NCBI GenBank assembly: GCA_003550325.1
Contig: QKWP01000001.1
Span: forward strand, 683,233 to 747,232
DNA from: Gigaspora rosea
Lineage: Eukaryota > Glomeromycota > Glomeromycetes > Diversisporales > Gigasporaceae
DNA: 64,000 bases
Direction: 5' to 3'
Shown here: positions 51,511 through 63,830 of the stretch, piece after piece
How the letters are laid out: each line of letters starts with the position of its first letter
How positions within the stretch are numbered: position 1 is the stretch's first letter
Notes under the pieces: model-generated
Told to the model about the DNA's origin: nothing
The model's input: the letters and a program-made list of their open reading frames with translations, nothing else
The model's database searches: none
Program-made: the position numbers and the translations under genes

Positions 51511-52141
51511 CGTTTGAACGAAAATGGATCTTGCCAAAGAATAGGATCGAAATTTAGTTTAATTTTTTAAAACCAAAATTTTCTTCTTTGACTAGAAACG
51601 AAAAATAATTAGAAATGAATAAATGAACGAACCACAATAATTTGATCAAAATCAACCTTAAAAAGGTGCCAGCGGCACCCCACAACATTTGCATAAAATA
51701 ATTTTATGCGTCTATATGTGTTGAACATTTTTAATTAGAAGCGAAAAGATGGTTATCTTAATAAAGTTTGAGCAATTATCAAAAAATAATAGAAAAAAAA
51801 GAAAAGATGCGAATATCTCAAAATTTTATTAATATAATACCATTCTTTTGCTGGTAACCTTAAAAAATTTTAGAAAAATTCATGCGATCATGATCGACAA
51901 AATTAGCCAATCAAATTGTCTCAGATTTTAGATTTTGAATTTTCAAGGTGAATTTATTTACTTGAAGTTCAAAAAGCCGGAAATCTAGTTTTCTTTAATA
52001 GTACTTGAATGCTATCGCTTTGTTTATTGCTTTGTGCATTTTTAATAAGCCACATGCAAAATATTTTGAGTTACTAGCATGGCTTAGTCATTCTAAAGTC
52101 TTAGATTTGATCTTCACTAAATTTTGACTTCTCCAGGGGAA

Positions 52142-52410
52142 CGTTTAAAGCGTTGTGCATCATATGTTTTTGGCTATTTAGTTAAAGTTAGGGTAAGGGT
52201 AGTTCGGGTTTAGGGTTAGGGTATGTTTTTAGGTAAAATCACCTTCCCGACATTTTTTATTAGTGCATCAATATAGGTTTAGGCATTGGTTTTCATGTAT
52301 TCTTCGTTTTCTCGCTTTTTTTCCTCTTTTTTTCTTCGTCGGGCTGATCCGTGTCGATCAAAACAAACTTGATTGGCCTTATATCACATGATTGCACAAC
52401 GCTTTAAACG
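52142..52410. mobile_element. 269-bp MITE-like element with perfect 18-bp TIRs
   Basis: CGTTTAAAGCGTTGTGCA at the left end and its exact reverse complement at 52393-52410. The core carries TTAGGG-type telomere-like units (~52185-52225). Noncoding. Confidence 0.7.
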
Positions 52411-53727
52411 ACCCCCTTCTCCAGAGTTTCGCCTGGTTTCGTCTTCACCATTTGCCAAAAATAGTTTCGCCTGCCAACACTAATCCGGAGCATATCATGT
52501 TATACTAACTTCATTTTTGACACAACACGAATTAAAACAGTGTGATGAATCCCTACGTAACTATTACACACGTTTGACAGACATCAAATTTAAAGTCACA
52601 TTTTTGATATTATAAATATTGACATGATTGAGCGTTAGACTAGGGCTGTGAATCGATTTTAAAAATTAGAATCGATAATCGAATCTCCAAAATCGTTTTA
52701 GAATCGATGATCGAATCTTAAATATATTGTTATTTTTTGTTCCGATTTGCCAGACTAAGTTTTAATCTGTTTTGTATTGTTAAATACCATAGGTTACCTG
52801 ATTATATATTTTTAAATAATATAATTTAAGTTTTATTTAATGTATAAAAAGTAATAAATATAAGCAATAATTAAAAAATATAAAAAATTGTAGAGAAAAA
52901 TGCAAATGCCAAAAAAAAACTCCACTCTAAATCAAATTATTTACAATTTTAAAAGTAAAATTTTTAATAATTTTTAAATTAACTACATTTTAATATTCTC
53001 TCTATTTAAGATAAATGTATAAAAAATATAAATAACTGCGTTTTTTATTATTTAGCTTTCTTCTATTAATTTATTGCTACATGGTTTATATATTTCAACT
53101 TGTTATTTTTCAAAGCCTCTATAGCTATCTGAAGTCACATCGTTGTTACTTATTAAAAATTATAGGGCGCATTATGTTTTTTAAACCCTAAGCCCATTGT
53201 TTTTAATAATAAACACAGCTTTATATTTTTTTTTTTACACATGTCTCTAAATCAAGAGAAAATTTATGAAAATTTAAACATCTAAATGTTTAATATAAAA
53301 CGATTATATATTTAGAATCGATTCTAAATCTTAAAATCGATTTCAAAAATATTTAATCGTTTGTAAAAACGATTAAAACGATGATACAGAAATGTGAATC
53401 GATTCTAATTCGATTAAAGATTATTATATTGTCAGTGATATTGTAAAATTGATACCATTTTTTAGCAATCAAGGTGAAACAAAAGAAAGTAAGAGATTAC
53501 ATATGTATGAATCATTATTCCAAATCTATTGTCTGTTATCTGTTAACTGTATCCTATAGAAGCTAAATCTGAGTTTATTACTGTTCTATAGCTACACAAT
53601 ATAGGCTTCTAGCACTATACTTTGAATAACTTTTAAAAAGAATTAACAGTAAAAATCATTTATTATTAACAACGATACTAATGCTACATACATATATACA
53701 TATATAATAGTTTTATTGTTTGATTTA

Positions 53728-53930
53728 ATTTAGACATTTAGTCATATAGTTTTATATTTAGTCAACTATTTAGACATTTAGTCACATAGTATTTATTTAG
53801 TCAACTACTATTTAGACATTTAGGCAAATTTAGACTTTTGACATTTCGAAAAAAAATAATGCCATGTCGAAATATATTTAGACACTAATTGCCTAAATAG
53901 TTGACTAAATTAAGTATTTCGACTAACAAC
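53728..53930. repeat. TTTAGTCAACTA / TTTAGACATTTAG inverted-repeat unit
   Basis: Two to three direct copies of TTTAGTCAACTAxTTTAGACATTTAG at the left and an inverted copy (GCCTAAATAGTTGACTAAAT) at 53891-53910. This looks like a small hairpin-type transposable unit. Confidence 0.5.
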
Positions 53931-54294
53931 ATTAAGCACATGTGCAACTTTGGTTGCCTATTTAAATAGTCTGTCTAAAGATTCTATACTAGAAGTCATA
54001 CCTGCAACATGCTAGAGTATTACCTATTTAAACCCTCTGATCTTCTGCACCAAAAATATACATATTTAAAATTTAGCAACCAAGGACAATTTTTCAAATT
54101 CAAATTAAGATGCATAATGTTGGTTTAAGTATGATTTATTTAATTAAATAAGTTATAATATTGCAATTATGTAGTTAAAAACATAAAATTGAAATATTAC
54201 TAATTTAATAAAATAATTTCTGCTAATAATAATAATATTTATAAAAATAATAAATTAAATAGGCAATAATAAAAATATAATTAATTAATTCTTA

Positions 54295-56547
54295 TCATTT
54301 TGAACCAATTAAAGCAGCAGCTTGTGACCATAAAATTGAGATATTTCTAACATTTTGCTCATCATAAAATAATCTAAATTTAGCGGGTCTAAAGGAAAAC
54401 TCCAAAATTTCATCAGGGTTTATTTTACTATATATTTCACTTATAGGTAAATTGACAAATGTCCCAGTCAAAGGAAAGGGTTTAGGCATTAAAGCATTAT
54501 TTAGTAAGCCCAATATTTCTAAAGAATCAAATATTTAGTCTGAGCCATAAACAGGGCCACCAGGAAATGAAGCATAAGATAATAAAGGATTGGATGCAAT
54601 CGCACCAACAACAACAGTTGTCACATTATTAAATTCAACAGCATGTTCAGCGATAAAAGCGCATGCTGATCCACAAAAACCATTAGTTAAAATAATATAA
54701 TCTTCAGATTTCCAAGGAAGTGGAGTAGTTAAATTTTGAATAAATTGAATACGTTCATTCAGAATAGAATCACTTAAAGCATATTTATTGGAATAATTGC
54801 CCATAATACCGCCACGTGTATAAACATTATTACTAATGAAGTCGTCAGAACTTGTAAAATTAGCATGGGTTTTTGAATTAACATAGCCCCTCATATCGAA
54901 AATATAATCTGGAGTTACAAGTTTAAATTGTTCAGTAATTGCAAGTTTCATTTGCTCAGAAATTCGGATATCAAAGTCAAAAGTAGGATAAGTATTAGGG
55001 AATAAGAGCAAATTAAAAAATACGGCAACAAGTAATTGTCCACCAACGTTGTCAGACAAGTCAAGAACTATCTTTAATAAATAATGAATAAATATTAATG
55101 AATAATTATACATAAAATGATATGTTGTACGTTATATATAAAAGAACCAAACACAAAATTTATAAATTAATATTAATTACCTTTTTAACACCTGTATTTG
55201 CTAAATCTTTAAATTTAAAGCCTTGTATTACATTCGCAAGCAAGGCATCACTTAGTGCAACAGGAAGTTCAGTAACAATTTTAACAACACCAAAATCTTG
55301 CACTTTAAAAAAGTCTACAAATTCATCGATAATCCTTATTGTAGTTACACTTTTATCTTGCTCTGCTAATATTCCATTAATGTCATCGATTATTTTTGCA
55401 ATCTCCTGACGCCAAAAACTAGAAGATAAGCTTTCTTTTGTATGATTACAAATATTATTAAAATAGGATTTTGAATCATTAAACATATTCAAAATTGTAC
55501 TACTAGTAAAGGCAGTCCAGTTTCTTTTAATATTAAAATCATTAGTATTATTGCATTTAAGCGTATAAATGATATATGACTTTGCTGGCAATTCATTTCG
55601 TATAGCAAAAGATACATGGGCACGACCAAGAGCTATATTAAATCGTACACCAGGATCTCTTGAAAAAACAACTGAATTTTTAGCATAATCAGAAATTACA
55701 TTAAATGTCTGTTGACCATCAATATGAGTTACTTCACAATCATTATTAGATCGGTCAATAGTATCATTAAAAACTTTAATTTTCTAAAAACAGAGTTAAA
55801 AAGGCATTATAAGTAAGATTTAAAGAGTAAATAAGGTATTATTAAGTAATATTTAGATAAATAATAAACACAAGTTACCTGCACCCCATTATCAACAACG
55901 GAATAAAATGTAATATTCGAATAAAATACAAATGTCATAAAGCAACCTGAACCAAACTTCGTATGCGGTTCTTTTAAACATAAATGAGATGTTGCACCCC
56001 GATCTATTATCATAAGATTATTAATATAAAAAATCAAATAATAATTAAAGTAATGGCTATAAAATAAATTAAAAGATTTACTGTAAAATCATGTAAAGTT
56101 GTATAAGATTTATTCCGAAAAAGGTCTAATTCAGCTATTAAATCCATTGATCTAAAGTCAAATCCAGGTTGTGGAGGCTCTTTTGCTTTATCCAAAAATG
56201 AATAAAATCCACCGATGAGGCCAGTTAAAGTATCAATTGTCTGCGATTTTAATATATACAATATGATCGATCAGAATACATTACATACAACTTTATGCAT
56301 ATTACAAACCTATTTTATGCACATATATAAATTTAAATACCTTAGAAGCAACATCTTTATCAAACGGAAAATTTTCATAACAATCTTTGACATCATCATA
56401 AATAAATCTAATTTTTTGCGATGCAATAAATTCATTATAAATTCTTGCACATCCATCAGAAACAGATGTCTGTCGTGAAATTACATAAGATTGAACATTC
56501 ACACTCGAAACGAATAAAAATGCGAAAAACACTATGTAGAAATTCAT
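54295..56547 (-). pseudogene. Secreted S41-family peptidase-like gene, copy 2 (nonsense codon plus frameshift)
   Basis: Same five-exon layout; signal peptide MNFYIVFFAFLFVSSVNVQS, core DLSDNVGGQL and TNGFCGSACAFIAEHA, C-terminal LTGTFVNLPISEIYS. A TAA at 54535-54537 replaces the CAA of copy 1 (Q-I-F), and exon 3 has lost one base at ~55979, so the lesions are different from those of copy 1. About 14 of the 81 residues of the first-exon ORF differ between copies. Functional only if the lesions are sequence errors. Confidence 0.7.
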
Positions 56548-59437
56548 ATTTAATAATTAATTTCTAGTGTTTTAACGCATTAAAAAAAAATCGACAGTCA
56601 CATTTAGGACTTGTTTATTGTGATTTTGTGACATTTCTAGAATTATTTCAGCGGAGATCAGAACCTTTTTCACATTGAACGAATAATAAATTTAAAATTT
56701 TTTGTTTTTGCTTACTCTTATAACTTTCCATTGTTAAAATGGATAAATTTTGCTTTTTCAAGTAGTCCGATAATAGTGATCTGTTTAATATTCAATGAAA
56801 GATGCATACCATTATGGCGCAGGCAATTTTTAAAATTCGTTAAGGTTAGGCTAGGGAGTTTCAGATATAATCAAATATGGAAATCAATTTACAATATAGT
56901 AAAAGAATACTTTATAATCTCTAGAATCTCTAGAATAGATTTATAGATTAATACAGCCAGTAACGGGTCATGAGCAAGTTAATAATAAATTTTTGAATTA
57001 ATTCTAATATAGGGATCCTGGAACTTTATAAGTAGAGATGGCATGACTGCATGCATGCATGCAGTTAATTCTGGCCAGATTAAGAAATTAAATCATAACT
57101 TTGGTCAAAACATGCATGCATGCATGCACTCATGTGCATGCTAAAATAAAAAAATTTTGCATTTCGCCCATCTCTATTTATAAGGTAGTTGTTTACCAAA
57201 TCAGAAACAACGATGATTGGTAGCCCCATAAACTAGTATAGACTTATATGAAAGTATTAAGAATTTTCTAATTGTACAAAAAAGGGTGTCCAAATTTGGT
57301 AATATTCGATAGTGTAGGGTCAGGGTTAGGGATTTTCCTCTGGTTCACATTTCAGGTCTTCACAACTAGTAAAATTGTCCAACGAAAACTTTTTGTTAGA
57401 GTACAAAAGGTGGTTTCTTATGTTGATTTTTGAGTTATGAGCGATTTTCAGAACGAATGCTTGTTTGAATTTTCCTGATCGTGTTACGTTACATCTAGAA
57501 TTTGATTCGTAATTCATGAGATCTAAATCTAGTACACATTTTCATGAAAGATCGAGTATGACAAATAAAAAATTATCATATTGTCCATATACGCAAATTT
57601 GAGTTGTCACTCTTTAAATTTCTAAAATAATAGTGGTATATTATAAATTTTACATAGTAACAGGTTGTAGTCCAAATAAGCTGCTATATAGGTATTCGTA
57701 ATTATGGATCTTTTTTAGTACATGTAGTCTTACTCTAAAATCAATTGATAATTTATTAATATGGTTGCCTATACTATCTATCTTGTTACTGTATTAGTGT
57801 TATTTGTTGAAGTTCTTTGTTATACTTTCTAGCATTTATTATTCAAATGATTTTTTTTTTTTAAATGCTCCACGTTATTTATTTATACTGTAGTTTATTA
57901 TTAAATATTTAATGTTATTTATTTATAGTTTATTTTTAAATGTTTAGTGTTATTTATTTATAGTTTATTTTTAAATATTTAGTGTTATTTATTTATAGCT
58001 TATTTATTTTTCATTTCATTTATTTATAGTTTATTTTTAAATTTCATATTATTTATTTATAGTTTATTTTTAACGGTTTTTATAAATCGCACTGGTGAAA
58101 CTAATTAGTTTCAGTGATGAAACTGGTGAAACTACAGTGCAAAATTTGTGATTTGGTGAAACTGGTTAAACTGGTGACACTGGTAATGCAACTAAATAAA
58201 TTCATTTTACTCTATATACCAAACTCTGGTTATAACAAACGATTATTAAATGGTTTGTTTATAACTAGATTTTGGTATTTAGAGATTCTGTGTAGAGAAA
58301 GACATTTTATCTAGTAATATTACTGTGGTTTCACTAGTTTTACCAATATATCGTATTACTGTTTCACTAGCTCACTAGTTTCTCCGGTGATTGGTGAAAA
58401 CTGGTGTACCATTTCAATTTCACTATCTATACTCAATCAGATTGAAGATCTTTAGTGTAACATATGTAACATTAATATTTCAAAATTTTTGTTTTTTTTT
58501 TTAAATTTAGCTACTTTTGGCTTCTAATAAAAAATTTCTTGCAAAATTCTACCATATACTATGCCTCAACATTTAGTTTTATTTATTATTTTTTTTTGTT
58601 ATTGTGTATTTTTTAAATCCATTTCTTTGTTTTAATATAATTTTAAGAACTTTATTTTTTATTATTTATAATTTTTTTATATTCAGATTTTAGGTCTCAT
58701 AACTTAAGTTTATATCAAACACCCACTCAATGTATCAGAGGCAAATTTATAATAAATTAATCGGAAATTGAATTAACCAAGTGAGTTATCATTCTATCAT
58801 TTCGATACAAATCAGAGTGATTGCAACCTATTTTTTTTCTTCAAGAATATACTTTTGATAAAGGTCTCTCAGGCGTTACTTTTACAATTTTTTTTTTTTT
58901 ATCAAAGCATAATAAACAATGAATTCTCAACATATTTCTAACCTATGCAAAAAAAAAATGACTAATTTTATTTCAATGCTAGAAGGTTTTTAAAAAAATT
59001 CGGCCCTTGATACAAATGTTTAATTACAGCTCATCTTTTAGCACTTAATCAAACTTTATGTATACTGTTATTCATTCTTCAACCACCCGCAAAAAAAATA
59101 AATAAATTAATTAAAATAAAGGTTCAACCTAAAATATATTAATTTCTTACAATTTCATTGTATTATATGTTGTCGTAACTGGCACAGGAATGCTTATATG
59201 AAATCAACAGTTTTTAATAAATCTATGTACAGGTATTACAAGATAGATTTAATACTTGAGATCTTAATGTCGATAGTACCGTTATTTTGGACTTAGTCAA
59301 TCATCTACGTATTCAAATAATGATAACACACGTCTTTTTAGTAATGTAACTAATAAATTAACAAACACTCAAAAAGTTTTTTATCATATGTGGTCTTTGA
59401 CTTAAAAATGACCTTATTGATATTGGTTATAATTAAA
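56548..59437. other. Noncoding host DNA (copy 2)
   Basis: Counterpart of 45466-48420: ATGC-repeat palindrome (~57045-57145), TCAGGGTTAGGG tract (~57320), shortened minisatellite (57880-58075), TGGTGAAACTGG units. No supported gene. Confidence 0.5.
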
Positions 59438-59560
59438 GCTGCAGACATTAGAATATTAATCAACATATAGCATGATGTATGTGACGTCACTACCAAAATT
59501 TTATATGACGTAAGTGACGTAAAATGACGTACTACCTTTGAACTTCTAAATGTCTGCAGC
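59438..59560. mobile_element. 123-bp TGACG-rich mini-element, copy 2 (intact ends)
   Basis: GCTGCAGACATTAGAA at the left; TTCTAAATGTCTGCAGC at the right, an inverted pair with one extra base. The interior has TGACGTCAC, TGACGTAAG, TGACGTAAA and TGACGTACT. Short, palindromic and noncoding. Confidence 0.6.
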
Positions 59561-59974
59561 TCCAGTTATAATATTATAATTGAACTTTCGAAAATAATTT
59601 TAAACATCGAAACTATACTGACATTGAGAAATCTTCGCTCAATGTTTGAAAAAATTATATTTACTATTAGAAAATTTGGTATTTTAATCAATTTAAAATA
59701 ATACGTGGTGTGTGATGTATGAAAACCCGGGGGCACGCTAATTTGAAAAAATTGATAATCCAAAATATCTTATTTTGTATTTTTTTCATATTAAAAAATA
59801 AGGTTTTCTAAGGATAAAAATATATTATGTAATTGGAGCTGAAAATCCTTCATTTATAAAATGTTATGGTACAGTATATCAAAAAGCGAAAACGGAAACT
59901 ATCCTCATATTAAAATACGCAACCATGGTTTTTTTTTTTGCGTCGGAATCTTCGAATCTATATCAGAAATTAAA

Positions 59975-60560
59975 TGGAAAATAAGCTAGACTTGTTATTT
60001 AGACCTTAAGGCAATTCATTCCAAAGGAATTATTCATCAAGATCTGCACAGCGGTAACATATTGCAAAACAATATGCGTAGCGTGAATCTTGCGGACATG
60101 AGTCTTTCGATCCAATAACTGAAACAAAAAAAAGATGAAGAAGTTTATGGGGGTTACTTCATTAAACCAGAAGTTCTAAACAGAAATAACATACTATTAC
60201 ATAGATATTTATTCTTCAGCATAATCATTTAGGAAACATTGTACGCTAAATCTGTATTTTATTATTATAAATTAAATGTTTAACTCAGATAATTCAATAC
60301 TTAAGGGTTTCGATCGCACATTAACGAAAAAATTAAGTGAACTTAATTGCAATGAAGATTTGGAAAATGGCAAGATGGACAAATAGTTACAGAGCTAAAC
60401 GAAACGAATACAAACCAATAATACTTAAACATATTGAAAAATCATATTTAGATACTTTGGAACAAACCAATTCCTTATATTGATTCTAATTTAAATAGCC
60501 AAAAACAACAAGATTTAACAATTTGTTCAGATTTTTAAACTGAAATTAAAAAAAAAAATA
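59975..60560 (+). pseudogene. Protein-kinase relic, copy 2
   Basis: Same HQDLHSGNIL block and degraded C-lobe as copy 1, with some additional small indels (e.g. around 60130 and 60310). No open frame. Confidence 0.6.
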
Positions 60561-62150
60561 AGTATTGCAGATCAACAGATTACATCTCTCTGAACGCAGT
60601 TGCATAACCTGCAAATATTCATGTACATTATAGAAGGCAAGACTGCTCTGGTATCAGAAAATATCGTAATATAGAGGTCTAGCTAACACTAACTACCCAC
60701 AAACAATACTAAACTATTGATACTACAAAATACTATACTTTCACTAATCTAAATCCTAATAGTGCCAGGCGTCGAAAGAGGTGTGTCTGAGTTATTAGAG
60801 TGGATAGATTAGAACTCTGGATTATGTCACGAATTTCTAAATTAAGGCTAGATAACTATTGGTTTATAATACTAACTCAAAAGTGCTTATCGGGGAATTA
60901 CTAGAGTTAACACTTCTCGAATTTCGAAGGTTCAGACTCAACTTAGTTATCCTTTATTATTGGGAGAAACTCCCTTTATATAATTATTTCATACATATAA
61001 CGGAATTCTAGGAATTCTAATTATTCTTGTTACCCGAATACCAGCAGTATGCAGTGAGGAGTCGATTTTGCCTTTCACAATATACGTATGTACAAAAGTA
61101 AAGTTAGGGTGTTCAATATCCGTATTGTCAACTGAACAAATAATCAACTGCGTCGTAATTTTTATGGCACAATTTTTATTGGGAATAATAACGTGACAAC
61201 ACTGATTATAAGTATTGTATGTTTTCCTCCCTCTTACATATGAACGTTAATCAACTAATCAACTTTGAACGGCCTAAATTCTAAAGACTGCTCCCAAGTC
61301 TTTTATTCATATTAAATTAAATAAAAAAAAAAGAATAAAAAAAAAAAAAATTTAAATTTGGCTTTAATAATCTCTAACAATAAAATTTTAAAAACTTTAC
61401 TAAAATCAGAATTCATCTTTTTTTACCATACTGGATTCAATTCCTGAAAATTTTAATTTTATTATATTCTGACATATAATATTACTTGTTCTTTTGTTTC
61501 TAAAACTTTGATAGTACAGGGTTAGGAATGACATGGTAAAAATTTAAATTTGCAAGTTTACAGGCAGGTTTTCACCTGACAGAGCTTTCACTTTCTGTCG
61601 TTTTAAATCTTAATTCTTTCGAAAATATATGGCAAAAGAATTAAGTTTATAAAGGATTTGCCTGACACTCATTTTAAAAGATTAGCAAAAATTGATATAT
61701 AATTCGTATTTTTTATCAGTAAATACATTTCTGGCGATTATAACGTTTAATTTTTAATCTGCATCCTTGATACGATATATAATTTACACATTAAATTTTT
61801 TTGAGTAGTTTTCATAATATTCTTTATACCACCATGGCTTTTTCTACTTCACATAGCTTTCCACACTCCTTGCTACTTTTTGTGAGCAACATATTCTGGA
61901 TACGTTCATTTCACCGACAATCAAGTCAACGACACTCGTTTTACCGACAATTACAGCTGTTTTCATAAATTCTGGGACATCTTAAAAATTTGCCGAATAA
62001 TTCTTCGGCCGAATTTTCGGTATAATAAAAAGCTGTTTTCATAATTTCTGGGCTACCCTAAAAAATTTGCTGGATCTATTCTGCCGAAGTCGATAAGTTA
62101 TTGTTTTCGTATGAACGGTATAATAAAATAATTGCAGTAATAAAAGCTAT
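60561..62150. other. Noncoding host DNA (copy 2)
   Basis: Counterpart of 49521-51100, with an extra A-run stretch (~61310-61350) and a ~55-bp insertion near 60600-60640. No gene seen. Confidence 0.5.
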
Positions 62151-62530
62151 TTTTGTTTAATAATGATCATTTTACGATGTCATAACAATAATGCCAACGA
62201 TTTTAAATAATGCTTGCCCAACATGTTGGTGTGTTTAGTTTGTACGAAAATTTATGTAAAAAACTGTTCATGTCAACCAATAAACCTTAACAAGAAATGT
62301 AAAAAAGGAATCGAATATAAACTAGACTTTTATAAAAATATATTACTTGAACAGGTGGCACTATTAAAAAGTTAAATATGATTATGAATTTATCGACTGG
62401 CTTAAAAATGAATCTCAGGTTAGAATTCCAATCGACCAAGATATTATTAATATTTGTCGAGAATGCATGAAGAATTACGATAAACGAAATCAAAATAAAA
62501 AATTTTATATGTTTATATTTATTTGTATAA
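62150..62530 (+). pseudogene. Fragment of a Cys/Lys-rich host gene, copy 2
   Basis: Reads NKKCKKGIEYKLDFY and NICRECMKNYDKRNQNKK with small indels relative to 51100-51510. No family recognised. Confidence 0.4.
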
Positions 62531-63350
62531 TTTTCTTCTTCGACAAGAGACGAAAAATAATTAGAAATAAATAATGCTTTCGTTTGAACGAAAATGGATC
62601 TTGCCAAAGAATAGGATCGAAATTTAGTTTAATTTTTTAAAACCAAAATTTCTTCTTCGACTAGAAACGAAAAATAATTAGAAATGAATAAATGAACGAA
62701 AATAGTTCTTGCCAAAAAATAGGATCGAAATTTAGTTTAATTTTTTAAAACCGAATTTTTCTTCGACAAGAAACGAAAAATAATAAATGCCTTCGTTCGA
62801 ACGAAAATGGATCTTGCCAAAGGATAGGAATTGAAGTTTTATACAATTTTTTAAAAACTAATTTTCGTCGAAAAGTAATTAGAAATAAATAAAGACTTCG
62901 TTTGAACGAAAATGGATCTTGTCAAAGAATAGGAATTGAAATTTTACACAATTTTTTAAAAACAAAAATTTCGTTGAAAAATAATTAGAAATGAATAAAG
63001 ACCTCGTTTGAATGAAAATGGAACTTGCTAAAGAATAGGAATTGAGTTTTACATAAATTTTTTTTTATTTTTTTTTTTAAAAAACGAATTTTCGTCGAAA
63101 AATAATTAAAATAAAGGTTTCGTTTGAATGAAAATGGATCTTACCAAAGAATAGGAAATGAAATTTTACACAATTTTTTAAAAACGAATTTTCGTCGAAA
63201 AATAATTAAATAAAGGCTTCGATTGAGCTAAAATGGATTTTCCAAAAAAATAGGAATTGAAATTTTTACAAATTTTTTAAAAATGAATTTTCGTGAAAAA
63301 TAATTAGAAATGAATAAAGACTTCGTTTAAGCGAAAATGAATCGTGCCAA
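62520..63350. repeat. ~100-bp tandem repeat array
   Basis: About eight degenerate units containing TTCGTCGAAAAATAATTAGAAAT, ..CTTCGTTTGAACGAAAATGGATCTTGCCAAAGAATAGG and a TTTTTTAAAAA block. Copy 1 has only one and a half units (51470-51640), so the array expanded in copy 2. Units resume at ~63800-64000. Confidence 0.65.
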
Positions 63351-63419
63351 TGAAGTTTTACGACTTACAAGTGCAGCAAATATGCGTGTCAATATTGTTG
63401 TATTGTAATATATATAGTC

Positions 63420-63830
63420 GCCGCTGTTACTGAATCTTATTATTCCCGAAATCAATAACTTATCGACTTCGGTCGAATAGACTCCGGCAAATTTTTTTAG
63501 GGTGGCCCAGAAATTATGAAAACAGCTGTAGTAAAAGATATTTTTGTATCATAATGATTATTTTACGATTGTCATACAATAATGTCAACGATTTAAATTT
63601 TCGTTCGAATGCTTTTCCAACATGTTTGGTGTACTTAGTTTGTACGATAATTTATGTAAAAAACTATTCATGTCAACCAATAAACCTTAACAAGAAATGT
63701 AAAAAAGGAATCGAATATAAATTAGACTTTTATAACAAATATATTACTCGAACAGTTCCGCTGTTAAAAAAAATAAATATGATCATGAATTGAGATATCC
63801 CAAATTCTTTAAAAATAAATTTTTCGTCTT
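63420..63830 (+). repeat. Third partial copy of the 50985-51330 segment
   Basis: After the array the sequence again contains CCGAAATCAATAACTTATCG, GGTGGCCCAGAAATTATGAA and the KCKKGIEYKLDFYNKYITRT reading. The ORF 63554-63793 is open here because the codon that is UGA in copy 1 is CGA. It shows that the gene fragment plus array forms its own larger repeat. Confidence 0.5.

Larger units (their letters stand above)
43039..54150. repeat. Tandem duplication, copy 1 (~11.1 kb)
   Basis: Begins GTTATAATATTGCAATTATG at ~43041; the same sequence restarts at ~54152. Order in both: S41-peptidase-like gene, ATGC-rich palindromic stretch, minisatellite, TGACG mini-element, kinase relic, gene fragment. 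Offsets between matching features run 11016-11111 bp. Parts of the noncoding DNA (e.g. 47840-48740 against 58865-59770) are almost identical. Confidence 0.85.
51511..54150. other. Repeat-rich spacer at the end of duplication copy 1
   Basis: No gene. Contains the 18-bp-TIR MITE (52142-52410), an ATCGAT-rich stretch beginning TAGGGCTGTGAATCGATTTT (52642-~53410, reminiscent of hAT ends but without a matching inverted end), and the TTTAGTCAACTA repeat unit (53728-53930). This part has no counterpart visible in copy 2 within the window. Confidence 0.5.

Noticed and set aside
51250..51537. Minus-strand ORF of 95 codons (and its copy 62287-62607)
   Set aside because: It is opposite the plus-strand KCKKGIEYKLDFY/CRECMKKYDK fragment, which has better protein character and a third copy.
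52642..53415. hAT transposon (start TAGGGCTGTGAATCGAT)
   Set aside because: The expected inverted end was not found; the ATCGAT words at 53310-53415 are mostly in direct orientation and there is no transposase ORF.
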